Below, in pieces: positions 19,347 to 32,700 of a DNA stretch of 64,000 bases. Position 1 is the first letter of the stretch, and every line of letters starts with the position of its first letter. This stretch comes from Piper betle (lineage: Eukaryota; Streptophyta; Magnoliopsida; Piperales; Piperaceae): assembly GCA_033002965.1 (NCBI GenBank), contig JAURVB010002099.1:62001-126000 (forward strand), in the 5' to 3' direction. Made by a program: the position numbers and the translations under genes. The notes below the pieces were generated by a model. It worked only from the letters and a program-made list of their open reading frames with translations, was not told where the DNA came from and searched no databases.

Positions 19347-21890
19347 ATGATGCAAGGCAAGGAGGATTGGAACCAGAAGCTAGTGGCGGTCGCCATTGAC
19401 AAGGACAATGGAAGCCAACATCCTTTGAAATGGGCATTGCAGCGTCTGGTGACCAAAGAACAAACGATGCTCCTAATTCATGTCAGCACCAATCCCACAC
19501 CAATTCCCTCCTCGAGTATCTAAGCACCGCGCCCCTCCTCTGTTTTGTCTTGATTAATCAATCTTCACTGCCTTGTTAATCCAATCTCAATGGATGGTTG
19601 ATTTGTTTGCAGTTGGGAATCAGACATCCGAGGTGAAAGAGGAGGCCAACCAGCAGCAGAGCGCTCAAATCAGGGAGATCTTGCTCCCGTTCCGATGCTT
19701 CTGCACTCAAAGATGTACAAACACTCTTCACCTCACCGTTCATCTCAATTCAGAAAATTTCACATACCCATGGCATATGATGATAATGTACATGATAACA
19801 TGAACCATCGCAGATACAATGCAGGGACGCGGTGATCGAAGACACCGATATATGAAAAGCAATAGTCGATTATGTTTCCAACTACGCCATTGAAGACTTG
19901 GTTTTGGGCGCTTCCTCTCGCAACCCTTATGTCAAGTGATTCCAATTTACCATCTTGTTCTCATCTTCTTCATTTGCTTGATTGTATGCTAGCGCTAGAT
20001 TGATTGATTTGATTGCATGCGTGCATGCAAGAGGTTCAAGGGATCATCGGACGTGCCAACGATGGTGTCGAAGGCAGCTCCGGATTGCTGCTCGGTGTAA
20101 GTGGTCTCCTAGGAGGTCTCATCTCACCAACCAGAACCGGCCGGCGCCGCCATCGTAAGCAGATACTCGTGTAGCAAACAGCCATAAAACCAGCCATCAA
20201 AGTCCACGAGCCTCAATCCCCTACTTCACTCGGTATTCATTCATCTCCTCTCTTAGATGACGATTGATCAAAACCTCGTAGTAGTGATGATAGATACTAA
20301 ATCTATAGCTCTGAAACAGATTACCAACAAGGAAGACCAAGCGTGGAGAGTGACGATTCTGAGTCTATCAAGTAAGTGAATCGAAAAAGTTTTGATTCTT
20401 CCTCCTATGTGATATGATATATTAGCTTGGATGTGGTGCAGGTCGCCGTTTAGCAGGAACTCAAGAGGATCGAACGTCAGAGGGTATGGAGAATGGAACG
20501 TAACAGACTCAGATATCTCGTTTGTGAGCTCGGGGGGACCGAGCTCCGAACGGAGTTACCAGTCACTCTACGACCAATTGGAGCCGTCGAGGCTCTCGAG
20601 AGGTGCCAATGGCGGCTACTGCAGTGGAGTAAATGTGAGCTTCAACTCCATCCATTCTGGGCAGAGGTCGATCAATCTCAACTCGTTGGGTCATCTTGAT
20701 ACCAGCTCTGCTTACTCCACAGACAGAGGGAGGTTGTCCTCTACCTCTCTGCCCATGGTAACAGCCAAACCAAACCAGTTATCTCTTCAATATGTATGAG
20801 AAGAAGAGAATTGATGGAACTTGTTGGGAGTGGATTGTTCCAGAAAGATGTGGAAGCAGAGATGAGGAGGCTAAGGTTAGAACTCAAGCACACCATGGGC
20901 ATGTACAGCAATGCCTGCAAAGAAGTAATCAATGCAAAGCAGAAGGTGATCTTCTTCAACCTCCACTGATCCAACCAATTGTTCTTATTCTTCTACATTT
21001 TTTTCTGGGTATGAACCAGGCAAGGGAGCTACACTGGTGGAGACTAGAGGAAGAGCAAAAGCTAGAGGAGGCGAGGATGGCAGAGGAGCTGACCTGAAAC
21101 CTAGCCGAGAAGGAGAAGGCCAAGTGAAGGGCGGCCATGGAGAAAGCCGAAGCAGCTAAGAGGCTAGCAGAGACGGAAGCGCAGAGGTGAAAGCAGAAAC
21201 AGAAGCGGATGAGAAGACGAAAGCTCTCAGCGCATTGACGCGCGGCGATGTTCGATATAGAAGGTACTCCATCGACGAGATCGAACGAGCTACGGGCTAC
21301 TTCGCCGAAGCTCGCAAAATCGGAGAAGGAAGCTAGCGCCCTGTCTACAGCTACCTCGACCACACCCCCGTCGCCGTGAAATTCCTTCGTCATGATGCAG
21401 CTTAAGGAAGAACACAGTTCCAGTAAGAGGAAACAACACTTACCCTGAGCGGCTAATCGATTCTTAGTCTTCCGGTTCGAATTGAGCTCAAATCGTGCGC
21501 TCGTGCTCTTACTCGAACTAAATCGAATTGAACATCATGCAGAGAATTCAAGTTTGATCCTCCCTTTAGCTCTATATAGCTACAAAATTGAATGGTTCTT
21601 GCGAGGCTGAGTCATGCGTAACGTCGCATTCAGGTGCTGCTCGTCGGAGCCTGCCCAGAATACGGCTGCCTCGTCTACGAGTACTTTGGCCAATGGCAGC
21701 TCGGCGGATCGTCTCTTCCGACGAGGGAGCACCCCTCCCCTCTCGTGGCAGACCAGGTTCCGAATAGCTGCCGAGATAGCCACCGGCCTCCTCCTCTTCC
21801 TGCACCAGACCAAGCCGGAGTAGCTCGTCCACCGCTCGAGCATGTCGTCGGCAGCAGGGAGGGGATCATCAAGTGGGGAGTGATACAACA
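19347..21890 (+). pseudogene. USP-domain receptor-like cytoplasmic kinase (PUB35/52-type), disrupted pseudogene
   Basis: Exon-like pieces follow the order of this plant kinase family. A universal-stress-protein N-terminus comes first (KLVAVAIDKDNGSQHPLKWALQRL, 19365-19440), then VGNQTSEVKEE ... LLPFRCFCTQR (19612-19712). Next are IEDTDI and KAIVDYVSNYAIEDLVLGASSR (19815-19925) and RFKGSSDVPTMVSKAAPDCCSV (20033-20100). The serine-rich linker is at 20440-20799. A coiled-coil QKDVEAEMRRLRLELKHT segment follows (20840-20945), then an E/A/K-rich helix. Kinase pieces are YSIDEIERATGYF, KIGEGS, VAVKFLRHDA, VLLVGACPEYGCLVYEYF and LSWQTRFRIAAEIATGLLFLHQTKPE. Stops interrupt it at 19842, 20098, about 21095, 21334 and 21822. 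The kinase ends before the catalytic loop. No ATP-site to C-lobe continuation was found. Confidence 0.82.
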
Positions 21891-22651
21891 TGGAAGCTGA
21901 TCAAGTACATGTGAATATTGAATGTTCTGACTTTCTTGAAAATGCAGCCAGTTGTGACGAGTTACTGTTTTGTTCTGCTTTTACGTAGATGGCGGGTTTT
22001 CCTGTCTGGAATGGTTGCAGTGGATGTAAATAAAATGCCCGCTTCTCCATGAACGGGAAATGTATACTGTCAATCCTTGGCTTCCTATGTGATATAGCCT
22101 TCATGACTGCCAAATTTGTACCGTCCTGCATATTTGTCCTGAAATGGACACACCAAGTGCGGTGACAGTTAAAGCTGTAATGATCTGTGGCTTCCATTTG
22201 TATGCTTACAATTTATCAAAAACATACTAGACTTGCATTGCTGCTTTATACCACGCAAAATATTTGCATCCTGCAGAGATGGTTTCTATCTTCTCAACCT
22301 TTCTCTTTTCAAGCAATCACATTTAGGTACGAGTAATGATCAAGAAATGCAAAAACATAAACATACTATGAAAGCAATGTGGGGCAAAATCCATGCCTGC
22401 AAACTGCTCTGATTCTTGATATGGTTTGTAGGAATTGCCCCTTAACTATAGACATCCACAGACAACAAAACAAATTTCCAAAAGCATTTTCTTCCATTAA
22501 TGCCGGATTCAGTTCCAAGAATTATACTATTACAAGTTGCAAACTAATTTAAAAACTAAATAACATTATCCGCCCAAAAATAAAAATACGTCAAACCCAC
22601 CTCTTATAGCAAAAAACACAATCTAATTTTTCATTCCTATAAAACTTTCAC
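21891..22651. other. intergenic region and 3' end of the biotin carboxylase transcript
   Basis: No coding sequence recognised. The part next to 22652 should contain the 3'UTR of the minus-strand biotin carboxylase gene. Confidence 0.5.
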
Positions 22652-25600
22652 TTAGACCTTTGCGCTTGCCAATTCTTTGGTAGAGGGTACCACAGCAAGT
22701 TTCTCAGGCTGCATAGGACACATCAAGCAAGCAAACATCAGGCAACATGACGAAAAACCAACAGGAGAGGGAATATGATGAAGTAAAATAGAGACATTGA
22801 TGACTTTGACTTGTGATTCACTACAGGTAATATTAAAATCAATTCAAATATCTGAACTCCAACAATTCAAATTTAAGGGTACTATCTTCCAAAACAAACC
22901 AAGATTTTCTAGAGACATACCGGAGCCAAATCCTTCTCATGCTTTGGGATGAAAGCTGTGTCAACCTTCCCATTTTTGAAGTCCTGAAAAATGCAGAATA
23001 TATTGGACAAGGTTAATGATCTTGAAAGCCTCTCTATATTATGAAGGACTCACAATAAACTCTACAAGTAAGAAACAATGTAAGAATAAGTTTCAAGTAC
23101 CATAAAGTGTAAACACAGTGAAATAAACCAGCTAGAAAGCATATTTTATATATTATTGCCACTTCCATCATAACTATTAAGGTCACCTCTAACAGAAATC
23201 AAATTGAAAAACCTGTAAATCAAGGTAAAAGTAAAACACACCTCAATATCAAGAATTAGTTTATGATAGTCAATAGTTGTTGGTACTCCTGAAAATTAGA
23301 GCAAAATATGTCTGAATATAAGGGGAACTACATTAAAGAACTAGGCCATTAGGAAAGAAAATCAATTCCTCCGTGGTGGACACTTTCATAACCCCTAACA
23401 TAATCACCTGTGATAACTGTATCATTAAGAGCTCTTTTCATCCGTTCAATTGCCTTTTCTCTAGTCGGCGCCCAGACAATTAACTGCAACATAAGAAAAT
23501 TCACTAAATCATCAGCAATAGTTAAGATGTGAAAATTGGATGTGTACCAAAGAACAAGTAAGCCCTTCACCTTTCCTAATAGTGAGTCATAGCTAGGAGG
23601 GACCACATAGCCAGGATAGATGTGGCTGTCCATTCTAACAAATGGACCTCCTGATGGCAAGTACGAGGTTATCTTCCCTATTATAAACAAAAACAGTTTT
23701 GCCAATCACAACAAACCTCATGACTCTAACCCACATTAATTAAGGTAATGAATCAGAACACTAAAAAGCAAGAAAATTGGTGAATATAACCTCATGACTC
23801 TAACCCAGATTAATTAAGGTAATGAATCAGAACAACACTAAAAAGCAAGAAAAATGGTGAATATATATATATAGTCAGAGGATGCCCTCAGAGTCCTCAC
23901 TCTGAGGTCATTCCAATCTTAGCCATTCATGATTATATGGATGGCTAAAAAGGTGCCCTCATGGTGAGGGCACCATCATATTACCTTTTGCCTATATATA
24001 TATATATATATATGGGAAAACTTTATATGTTCTCCAAGAACAGAGAACAAAAAGTTTCCCTGTTCTCTATTTTATCTCCCGCCGTTAGATTAAGATCAAC
24101 TTCAGTAACCAAACACTTCCATGGGACTTGCTTCCTCCCCTTTGTCTTCCTCAACAGTACAACAAATAAAAATTCCAACTTTCAAAGAAAACCAACACCA
24201 TGGTTCATCAATCAAATTCTGTAAACCTTTACCAACATATGCTTTAATTTATTTTTTTAATGAGCATCGTAAAAACGGCTGATGGGTAGCCAATTGTTTG
24301 TTTAAAGAAAAAAGCATCTACTGTTTTAAATCATGTAATGGATTTTGTATCTTTTACTTGGGCTTAAGATTTTCTGGAAGGCTATATTTGTGTCTCGTTG
24401 TTGTGCTTGATACAAAGAGATATAGTAGAAATCAATCTTATACCCAATTGTTTTAAATAGGAGGCATTCACACAAATAATTTAAGCCATATCTAAATTTC
24501 AACCATGCACATCCCCTTTCTAATACACTATGTCCTGTCACAAAGGAACACCAAAGAGAAATAAAATGAAAAATGAAGAAGAATCGAACCCATTTAAGCC
24601 TTTGAGGGCTCCTCCATGCTTGTACAACTATTATTTTTATCTCGGTAAAGTCAAAAACTTTATCAAAATTTTCATTTGGATGAGGGGTAGTGACAGTGAG
24701 GACCGACAATGGTGGTAGGTGTTTGATGGCACAGTGGAGGTGGGAGTGAGAGGCAATAGCAGCAACGTCGATGGCCGGTGTTTGGGGCCGCAGTGGTGCA
24801 GGGACGACTTGGGTTACTGGTGACAAATTGAGGGGTTGAGGCCGGTGAAAGAAATTTGGTGTTTAATCTAATCTGACCATTCGTTTATCATATGATGGTT
24901 GTGATATATTTGAAGAACAGAGATACTAGATGTTTTCCTGTGCTAGAGGAACAGAAAATCCAACCTCTCATATATATATAAAACAGAATAAGCAAAAGGA
25001 ATAAGAAAAGCATCAGAAAGTGATGATACCAGGTCCTGGTCGAAATCCTTTAAAGGCATCTTCAGCATTTATGCGACATTCAATGGAATGCCCTCTGAGA
25101 ACAATGTCTTCCTGCAAAAGAAACATCAAAAACACAAGTTCAATAAGTATAGCAGGAACATAAAGGGGAAAACCATAAAGAGTGCATAATATTACTTGCT
25201 TGTAGGTGAGCCTTTCCCCAAGAGCAACACGAATTTGCTCTTCAATCAAATCAGTAGAGGATATCAACTCAGTGACAGGATGTTCAACCTGAGCTTTTAA
25301 TACTTTAAAATGTCAAGAGTTTGCCTATTTCGCACAGAAAATAATGGGACTTACAGCACCGATCTCTCCAATTACCTGTATTCTTGTGTTCATCTCCATG
25401 AAGTAGAAAGTACCCCTTTCATCCAATAGGAATTCAACTGTTCCAACACCAATGTAACCTATTGATGCTGCAGCAGCAACAGCAGCATCACCCATAGCCT
25501 TCCGCAGCTCCGGAGTTAGTGCAGGAGAGGGAGCTTCTTCGAGAAGCTTCTGATTTCTTCTCTGTACACAATCATGAAATGTCAGCTGTAGTAAACATTC

Positions 25601-28013
25601 AAACTTTTGAGCATTCACTTTGCATTTTATTGTCTGTAAGTCTTGATTAAGGTGATAATATTTCCACAAATACTTGCCAAATTGGTTGTCAATCCTATGT
25701 TTTGACAGTAGTTACAAATGATAACAGGATTCTCCATCATTACTGCAAACAAAGCCATGTTGCAATACCTGAATGCTGCAATCACGCTCTCCAAAGTGAA
25801 CAACATTGCCAAACTTGTCTGCAAGAACCTAAAAGAATAATATATTACACAGTTTATTTGAATTGTATTATATCAGGAAAATTTGCAAACTCAAGAAAAC
25901 CTTTTAACCCAAAATTTGTTTTTCAGAAGTTCTCAGTCAAGAAATTACTTGAAACTCAATATGCCTAGGATTCTGAATGTACTTCTCTAAATAGACTCCA
26001 TCATTTCCAAATGCAACTTGAGCTTCACTTTTAGCTTGCTACAAAATCAGAGAATAAATGAAGCAATCAGAAAAACTAGACAGTGCAATGAAATTCAATG
26101 GTCTTAATTGAGCAAATCATACTACAATATGATAACCAAAATAATTTTAGCAACCAGGCAAAATAGATCTTAGAAAATTTAACAGTATGTATTCCACTAT
26201 GATTTTACAAAAAAAATGCCTACCTGTAATAGCTTCACAAAATCCCCAGGTTCAGTTGCAAGTCGCATTCCACGTCCTCCACCACCAGCCGTGGCCTTCA
26301 AAAACGTTAAGAAAACAATATAATTAACATGGAGTTATAGCACCAAATATCCTAGACAAATTTTTCCATAGTGTCATTCATCCACAATAACTTCCTAACT
26401 GGATCAAGGAAAATGGCCCCCCCACAGAAACATTTCTTTTAAGCACATCTATCATAACTAGGGAGAGAAATTTGGTGATACCTTAATCATCACGGGAAAG
26501 CCAATCTCATGAGCAACCTTGACAGCCTCCTCTGTGGACTACAAATTTCAAAAATAAACAAAAGAAACGACCAAACTTGTGTGTACATGATAAAACCAAA
26601 ATATAATTTTAGTTCAGTTTTTTCACCACCAATGCCACAAATCAAAAAGAAATAGCAACCTGTAGTAAACCATCACTGCCAGGAACAGTAGGGACTCCAG
26701 CATTTTTCATTGTATCACGAGCTGTTGACTTGTCACCCATAACACGGATGCTATCAGGCTGTACCAAATACAATCTCATGTTTATTACACTCACGCACCC
26801 ACCCAAACAAGTTATGCAATAACTAACAAGATACCAAATAAATGAAATTTGATATTGACAGATAAAAACTAGATGAACATACATTTGGACCAATAAAATT
26901 AATCCCATGCTCTCTGCATATATCCACGAAAGATGCATTTTCAGCCAGGAAACCATAACCAGGATGCAGCATGGTGCATTTACAGCTTACAGCAGCAGAA
27001 AGAACATTTGGGATAAACAAATACCTGTTAAAGTTTTCATCAAAAAAATCAATATTCCATCTCAACAACATAAAAAACTACACGTTAACATTCAATAAAT
27101 AAACATTAATAGGCCTAAAATGGTTGAATTGTGGGACATGAATAAAGCTGATCACAGATTTTACAATATAGATTACGTACAGCCAGACTAGAATCTTAGG
27201 CTTTTCAGGAACAAATCATGAGTTACTCATTGCTCGCGGCTTTAATAAAAGCACGCCTACGTTAACAATGCAACAAAACTAGTGCAGAACATAAAATCCA
27301 TTCCACTTTGCTCAGCACTAAGGAAGCAGGAAATGGGATCACTTACGATTGGCTACTCGGTGCCTCTCCAATGCAGACAGCCTGGTCAGCCAGTCTTACA
27401 TGCAAAGCATCCTGATCAATAGTAGAATAAACAGCAACGCATGGAATTCCCATCTCATGAGCAGTTCTAATCACACGAACCGCAATTTCACCCCTGTTTG
27501 CCACAAGTATCTTCTCATCTCTGCACGTAGCATTCAGTGCTCCTCCTCTCTGCTTTCTGGACTTGTTACTCAAGCATACAGCTTTTTGATTCAACACATT
27601 AATACCGCTACCACCCATAAAACTGCATTTCGAACTGCGTAACCCCCTAGCTTGTCCAACAAACAAACCCTACGCTTTACAAAATTAAATCAATTTCAAC
27701 GCAACAAAGCTAATCCCTGTTTATATAATCAAGCCGAAAAAAATGATAATAAAAAAAAAGTTCAAAGTTAGGTTGGATCTCGTCTACAAATTTATAGTAG
27801 AAACCACACCCGGCAACCACCATTGCAACGATAAGAATCGAGGTTTAAATCCGAACACGCAAGCAAGCAAAGTTTTCATCTTCCACAACGAGCACGCGCA
27901 ATCACAGAGACACCAGAACAGCGGATGAGAAAGTAAGCAACTTTGATGAGAAGTAAGCGATGTGGACTTACGGGGGGAGTGCAGAGAGACTTGCAGACAA
28001 CCCTGGCATCCAT
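22652..28013 (-). CDS. CAC2: plastid acetyl-CoA carboxylase, biotin carboxylase subunit (16 exons)
   Basis: Biotin carboxylase of heteromeric plastid ACCase carboxylates biotin on BCCP using ATP and bicarbonate, the first step of malonyl-CoA formation. Exons (minus): 28013-27972, 27669-27347, 27024-26883, 26758-26660, 26538-26482, 26295-26224, 26038-25949, 25828-25769, 25561-25376, 25288-25196, 25111-25030, 23677-23571, 23483-23408, 23288-23242, 22983-22921 and 22708-22652. They sum to 1596 nt, giving 531 residues, close to the usual plant length. Residues 1 to about 70 look like a plastid transit peptide. The mature part starts [17 protein letters not shown]. The ATP loop is GGGGRGM, followed by [20 protein letters not shown], then the active-site block [16 protein letters not shown] and [13 protein letters not shown]. 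No stop or frameshift was seen. Intron 11 (1.35 kb) holds MITE-like insertions. Confidence 0.95.
23866..23994. mobile_element. small foldback/MITE-like element in intron 11 of the biotin carboxylase gene
   Basis: Each end carries its own hairpin: CCTCAGAGT-cctc-ACTCTGAGG on the left and GGTGCCCTCA-tgg-TGAGGGCACC on the right. The two ends are also inverted relative to each other (GATGCCCTCA against TGAGGGCACCATC). (TA)n runs lie on both sides. Confidence 0.6.
24012..24975. repeat. probable non-autonomous insertion in intron 11
   Basis: A block bounded by (TA)n runs is GC-richer and unlike the rest of the intron. It has ACAGAGAACA / CCCTGTTCTCT words at its left edge and related CTGTTC/GAACAGA words near its right edge (24913-24960). 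A short direct repeat of flanking intron sequence (the 'cctcatgactctaacccaga' region) precedes it at 23718-23840. No coding domain. Class uncertain. Confidence 0.4.
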
Positions 28014-29704
28014 AGCTCCGAGGCTCTAGATCCGCAAGCAAGCACAGGCCCTCAACACTACAATGGTAATAAAAGCATACAGAACCAGAAACAAAACGCA
28101 AAGACAGAGGGGAATGGGAGAGAAAGGGTACGGTATGTTGCCACCTTTGATTTCTGCGGAATTGGATGGAAATGGGATGCAAAGGTGATTGTTGAAGAAG
28201 AAGAAGAAGAAGAAGAAGAAGAAGAAGAAGAAGAAGAAGAGAAGGCGATGAGAACAAGGAGAAGAGAGGGAGGAGATTGCAAACTCCGCCTTCTTTTTCT
28301 TTTTATTATAACATTTTTGTTTTTATATATTACATTGCTTATTTTTCTTAATTTAACATCATTATTATTATAAAATAAAAATAATTATTTAAAATCTTCT
28401 TTTATTTATTAATAAAAAGTAACTAAATGCCCGTTTTTTGATTAAAAGTAAGAGTTCCAATCAATTAAAATTCAACAAAAATAACAATTTTAAACTGAAT
28501 AAAACATGTTTTTAAAGTCATCACCAACTAAATTTATTTTAACGATACTAAATTATGATAATTTATTTTGTTATTTAACAATAGGTTATATATATAATTA
28601 ACATTAATTATTATAAAGAGACCTGTTTGAAAATATACAAGTGTGGAAAAATTGAACTTTGTATCTTTGAATTAAAGTGAATTGAAACATAGCTTGCTTG
28701 ATTAATTTTAGCTACAAAGCTTTGTTGTACTAACGCCTTCTATTCCAAATGAAATTATCTTAGATCCTTTGTTATTATCATAGTTGTTGACTCGTCAAAT
28801 GCAATACATGGCACATGATTTTATTTTATTTTTTGTCAGTCGTGCATTCAACTGATTGAGTTAGTTTGCCGTGTGATATCAATTGTGTTCTTTCTATCAA
28901 GTCCTCGTAATTTTGCATGTCACCCTAAAATGCAACAATCAACTATTTCCTTACAATGGCTTAATTTTGGCTTGTACATGCCTGATCGAAAGGCTTCATT
29001 AACGTAGCCAAGGCATCATTTAATATTGCACTATGCTAGGATGGCCTTCACAAAGTAGTACTTTTATAGAGATGACTTGGTATCAGTAACAACTGATATA
29101 AGAAATATCGACGATATTTAAATCTAGATACCGTCTTCCAACCATTCTTCTAATCTAAGAGTTCACATTAAATACACCAAATCCAAGAGCATCAGCTGCT
29201 ATTTTTCCTCTTAGGAGAGGCAGGGAAGCGGGCATTTATCATCAGGCGTAAAAATCAATGCAACACAACGAATTCAATGTAGTGCAGGCTACTCTCAATT
29301 TCACATCCATACTTTTTCAAAAATGGAATGCATCTTTACAGCGAAATCTGATTATCGTCTCAAGTGACTAGCTTGTTCATGCCATGGTTGCGTATAAGAG
29401 CCTGGAAAAATACTGTGGCGAGGAAGGACAGAATGAACATGCATTTCTACCCAAGACGAAAAAATTACTTGTTCATACAAATGTCTATTTTCGCAACATA
29501 AGCATTCCCCCGCCAATTTGATTGTGTTTCTCTTCGAAATAATTTTTTAAAGTGCAAAAGCAATTGCCAACAAGAAAAGCATCTATTAAACCTCATTTGC
29601 TAACGGTAGCCACAAAAATGAACTGCCGATTTAACTGTGTGCATGGTAATCGTTACAGTCATTCCATAAAACATAACACCGGAACCGGGAATATCCATCA
29701 AGAT
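28014..29704. other. upstream region of the biotin carboxylase gene and spacer
   Basis: 28014-28290 should be the 5'UTR/promoter of the minus-strand biotin carboxylase gene and contains the GAA microsatellite. 28300-29700 is AT-rich with no supported gene; its last part is the 3'UTR side of the proteasome gene. Confidence 0.55.
28196..28241. repeat. (GAA)n microsatellite, (TTC)n on the transcribed strand
   Basis: An almost pure GAA run of about 15 units lies 185-230 bases upstream of the biotin carboxylase start codon. Pyrimidine-rich TTC/CT runs are common in plant 5'UTRs. It also explains the serine- or glutamate-rich spurious ORFs here. Confidence 0.9.
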
Positions 29705-32700
29705 CTATTCGTGCATTGGTTCTGCAGCACTTTCTGCGAGTATGTCCAGCAAGGAACTACGGGGCTCCATCTCTTCATGCCACAGTGGAAGAGAATCGCC
29801 AGGATAAAAGTTTCTGGTTACACCTTCAGAAGTTATCTGCATTTGAAAAAATTTTCCATATGAACAATCTCATGATGGATGATTAAATTAAAGAAACAGT
29901 GACAGCTGAGCTGAATTATGTGGCCTAGAATTTAATTTTGCAAAAAGAAATTCTGGACTACCACAACAAACAGAATAAAAATTAACCCGTCAAAAAAATG
30001 AGTATTAACCTCCCCGCCCCCCTTGAATGAAAATTTTCAAAAAGTTTCGGGCTAGTTTAGTTCAGCTGTCAAGATGAATACACAGTTGACAGATGTATCC
30101 TTCACAACACATACAATCAAAGTAATAAAAATAAGAGAAGAGGACTCACAACAACTGTTCTAACAACACCACCGCTAGCACCATCTCGAGCAATGGCGAG
30201 AGACACTGCTTTCACAACCAGTTTCTGCAAGTAACCACACAAAGTACGTATCAACAAATTTATCAGCTGACAAACAGACACTGATCACCAACAAAAATAT
30301 TTACCATCTCATAGTAGAAGCATACATGCAAAAATGCAACAAGATAACTTACACAACTTCAAGTAAATCTATGCCTCTGATGCAAGCATAAAAAATACAA
30401 ATAATTTTTACATTATGAATAATAGTTGGTCGAATGCGATAATTACAAGTAAAACCTCAAACCTCAGCTTCATCTTTGTTCATATTTTCCGTCCACGCTT
30501 GGTCAAAAAAACCATACAGATAAGCTGAACCAGACCCTGAAAAGTAGAAAGTACAAAAGACTAATCACATTTAAAAAACAAAAATTCCTATCACCACAGT
30601 CATCAAATTCAGAAAAGCACGAGATAAAATTATGTTTATTTTCGTGTTGACTTTGCCAATTGATTTCCAACGATATGAGGGAACCTTATTGTCTTTATAT
30701 CTTTTCTTTATTTGGCTATCATTTAAAACTATTCACCACAATGCACAATGATGAATTTGCAATAAATTACCAGCACGTCAAATTGGAACCTATTGCTTTA
30801 ATATCTTTTCTTTAATTATACAACATATAAACTCCTTACCAAGGTGCAATGCAGTTTCAATAATTTGTTAATCCAAACTTCACCAATGGTTTCGGACACA
30901 TCAATTTGGAACATACACATTTGACTCCATGTCTTCAACTGCCCATCATTTAAAAACCTTCACCAAGATGCAATGCACTTCCAATATTTTATTACTCCAT
31001 CATTAACTTTGTCGTTGCTATCATTTAATAGTCAAGTTACAGAAAGTAAAGCATGAAGAGAGTAGGATAGCCATGTAATGATCAGTCTAAGTGCAAACTA
31101 ATGAGCCTACTCAATTCTTCAAAAGTCATTAACCCAAGTTAAAAATTATAAGCACAAACCCACAAATATCCTAGATTTACCCCGGTAGGTATCCAATGTG
31201 GGACTAACTATTAAGGGGATCTTACAAGTCAATTATAGCAATGAGTACAGTTGCATAATGATGAATGAACAAATAGGAATCATTTAATCATTTTTTTTAA
31301 CAAAAAAAAAAAAGAAAAGGTCAAACTTACCACCAATGGCAAAAGGCTGTTGCAATATTGTACCCCCTAAAGGCACAGAATATATTTGGCCTCCTTCAAA
31401 TTTGTCCCAGCCCCCAATGATCAGACCTGTTTCCAGCATGTTCTGCCAAAAATATTGAAAATAGTAACAGATGCATCATAAGATTGCATCAAATTAAAAC
31501 AAAATGAAATACTAAAACTTTCAAATTTATCACCTAGGTTGGCATTTCTATGATTTAACTAGCTATATACAACTTCAAATATCTAATGAAAGAGCAAGTT
31601 AGGTTATATAAATTACCTTGTTATTATAAGACAACAGTCTCACCAAATTTGCAGCAACCTTAACAGTAGCAGGCTGCCCGAGTTGGATTCTGTAAAAAAT
31701 AAATCACACAAAGCTCAGAGATAAACATTTGACCAAAGGTATAAAAAATTTTGAAACCATAAACCAGAAGACACCTCCAGGAGGGCAGGGTTAGGCAAGA
31801 ATAAAATTACCATGAAGCAAGGTAAAAGAAGCGAATAACTTTCCATGGGCACAAATTAGAAGCGAACAAAATAAAGCAAGCAACCTTTTCAACTTTAGAC
31901 TCCACAAATCTCTGAGACACTAAATGCAACCTAGAAACCTTGACAGAAATTTTTTTTTATTTTATATGCCAGGACAATAAAGTAAAAATCCGAGGTTTAT
32001 ACAGATAAAAATTATGGAATCAATTTAGCATCCCCACATATGTAGCAGCTTATGATTTATCATTAATTGCCAATAGATTTACCAAATAGTTTCATTACAA
32101 ATGGATAACTAGATAGCCTTAATAATTAAAAGGAGCATGCCACAGTTACTCACGTGTGCTGATGCAGAAAGTGCCGAACATAATCAGAGACAATTTGAGA
32201 ATCAGCTGCCTGAAATAGGAACAACAATTAGTGGGAAACTGAGAGCAAACCATATCCTAGTTCATACTTACACGCAAATCATAGCATAATTCATACTTCC
32301 AGTAAGACATCCAACCACGAGGATAGAGACAACAAGAAACAAAAACACGATGACACTTGCCAATCATCATGAGAGAAATGTATGTAGGTCCTTTATGAGC
32401 AGCCACAACTTATAAAATGCTCACCTAAATGCCCACGCTTGTTCTTTGTCCATATTTACAGCAAGCACGCATTGTTTAAGCGGCCCACCAAGAATTAGGA
32501 CATGCACGAATTTAAAAACTTAAAAATAAATGCCTAATTATGCCGTTTGAAGCAAATAATATTTGGTTCCCTTCCTTTACAGTTTGAGCTCTTAAGACAT
32601 GCCTACTTTGCCCATAATCTGTTCGCATGCTAAGCCATAAAAATTGGCAAGTGGGAAGGAGTGTTGAAGTAAATATTAATTGGCTCCCTTTCTTAAGTGC

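Noticed and set aside
27960..28373. 137-residue plus ORF with a poly-glutamate run
   Set aside because: Produced by translating the GAA microsatellite; antisense to the biotin carboxylase leader.
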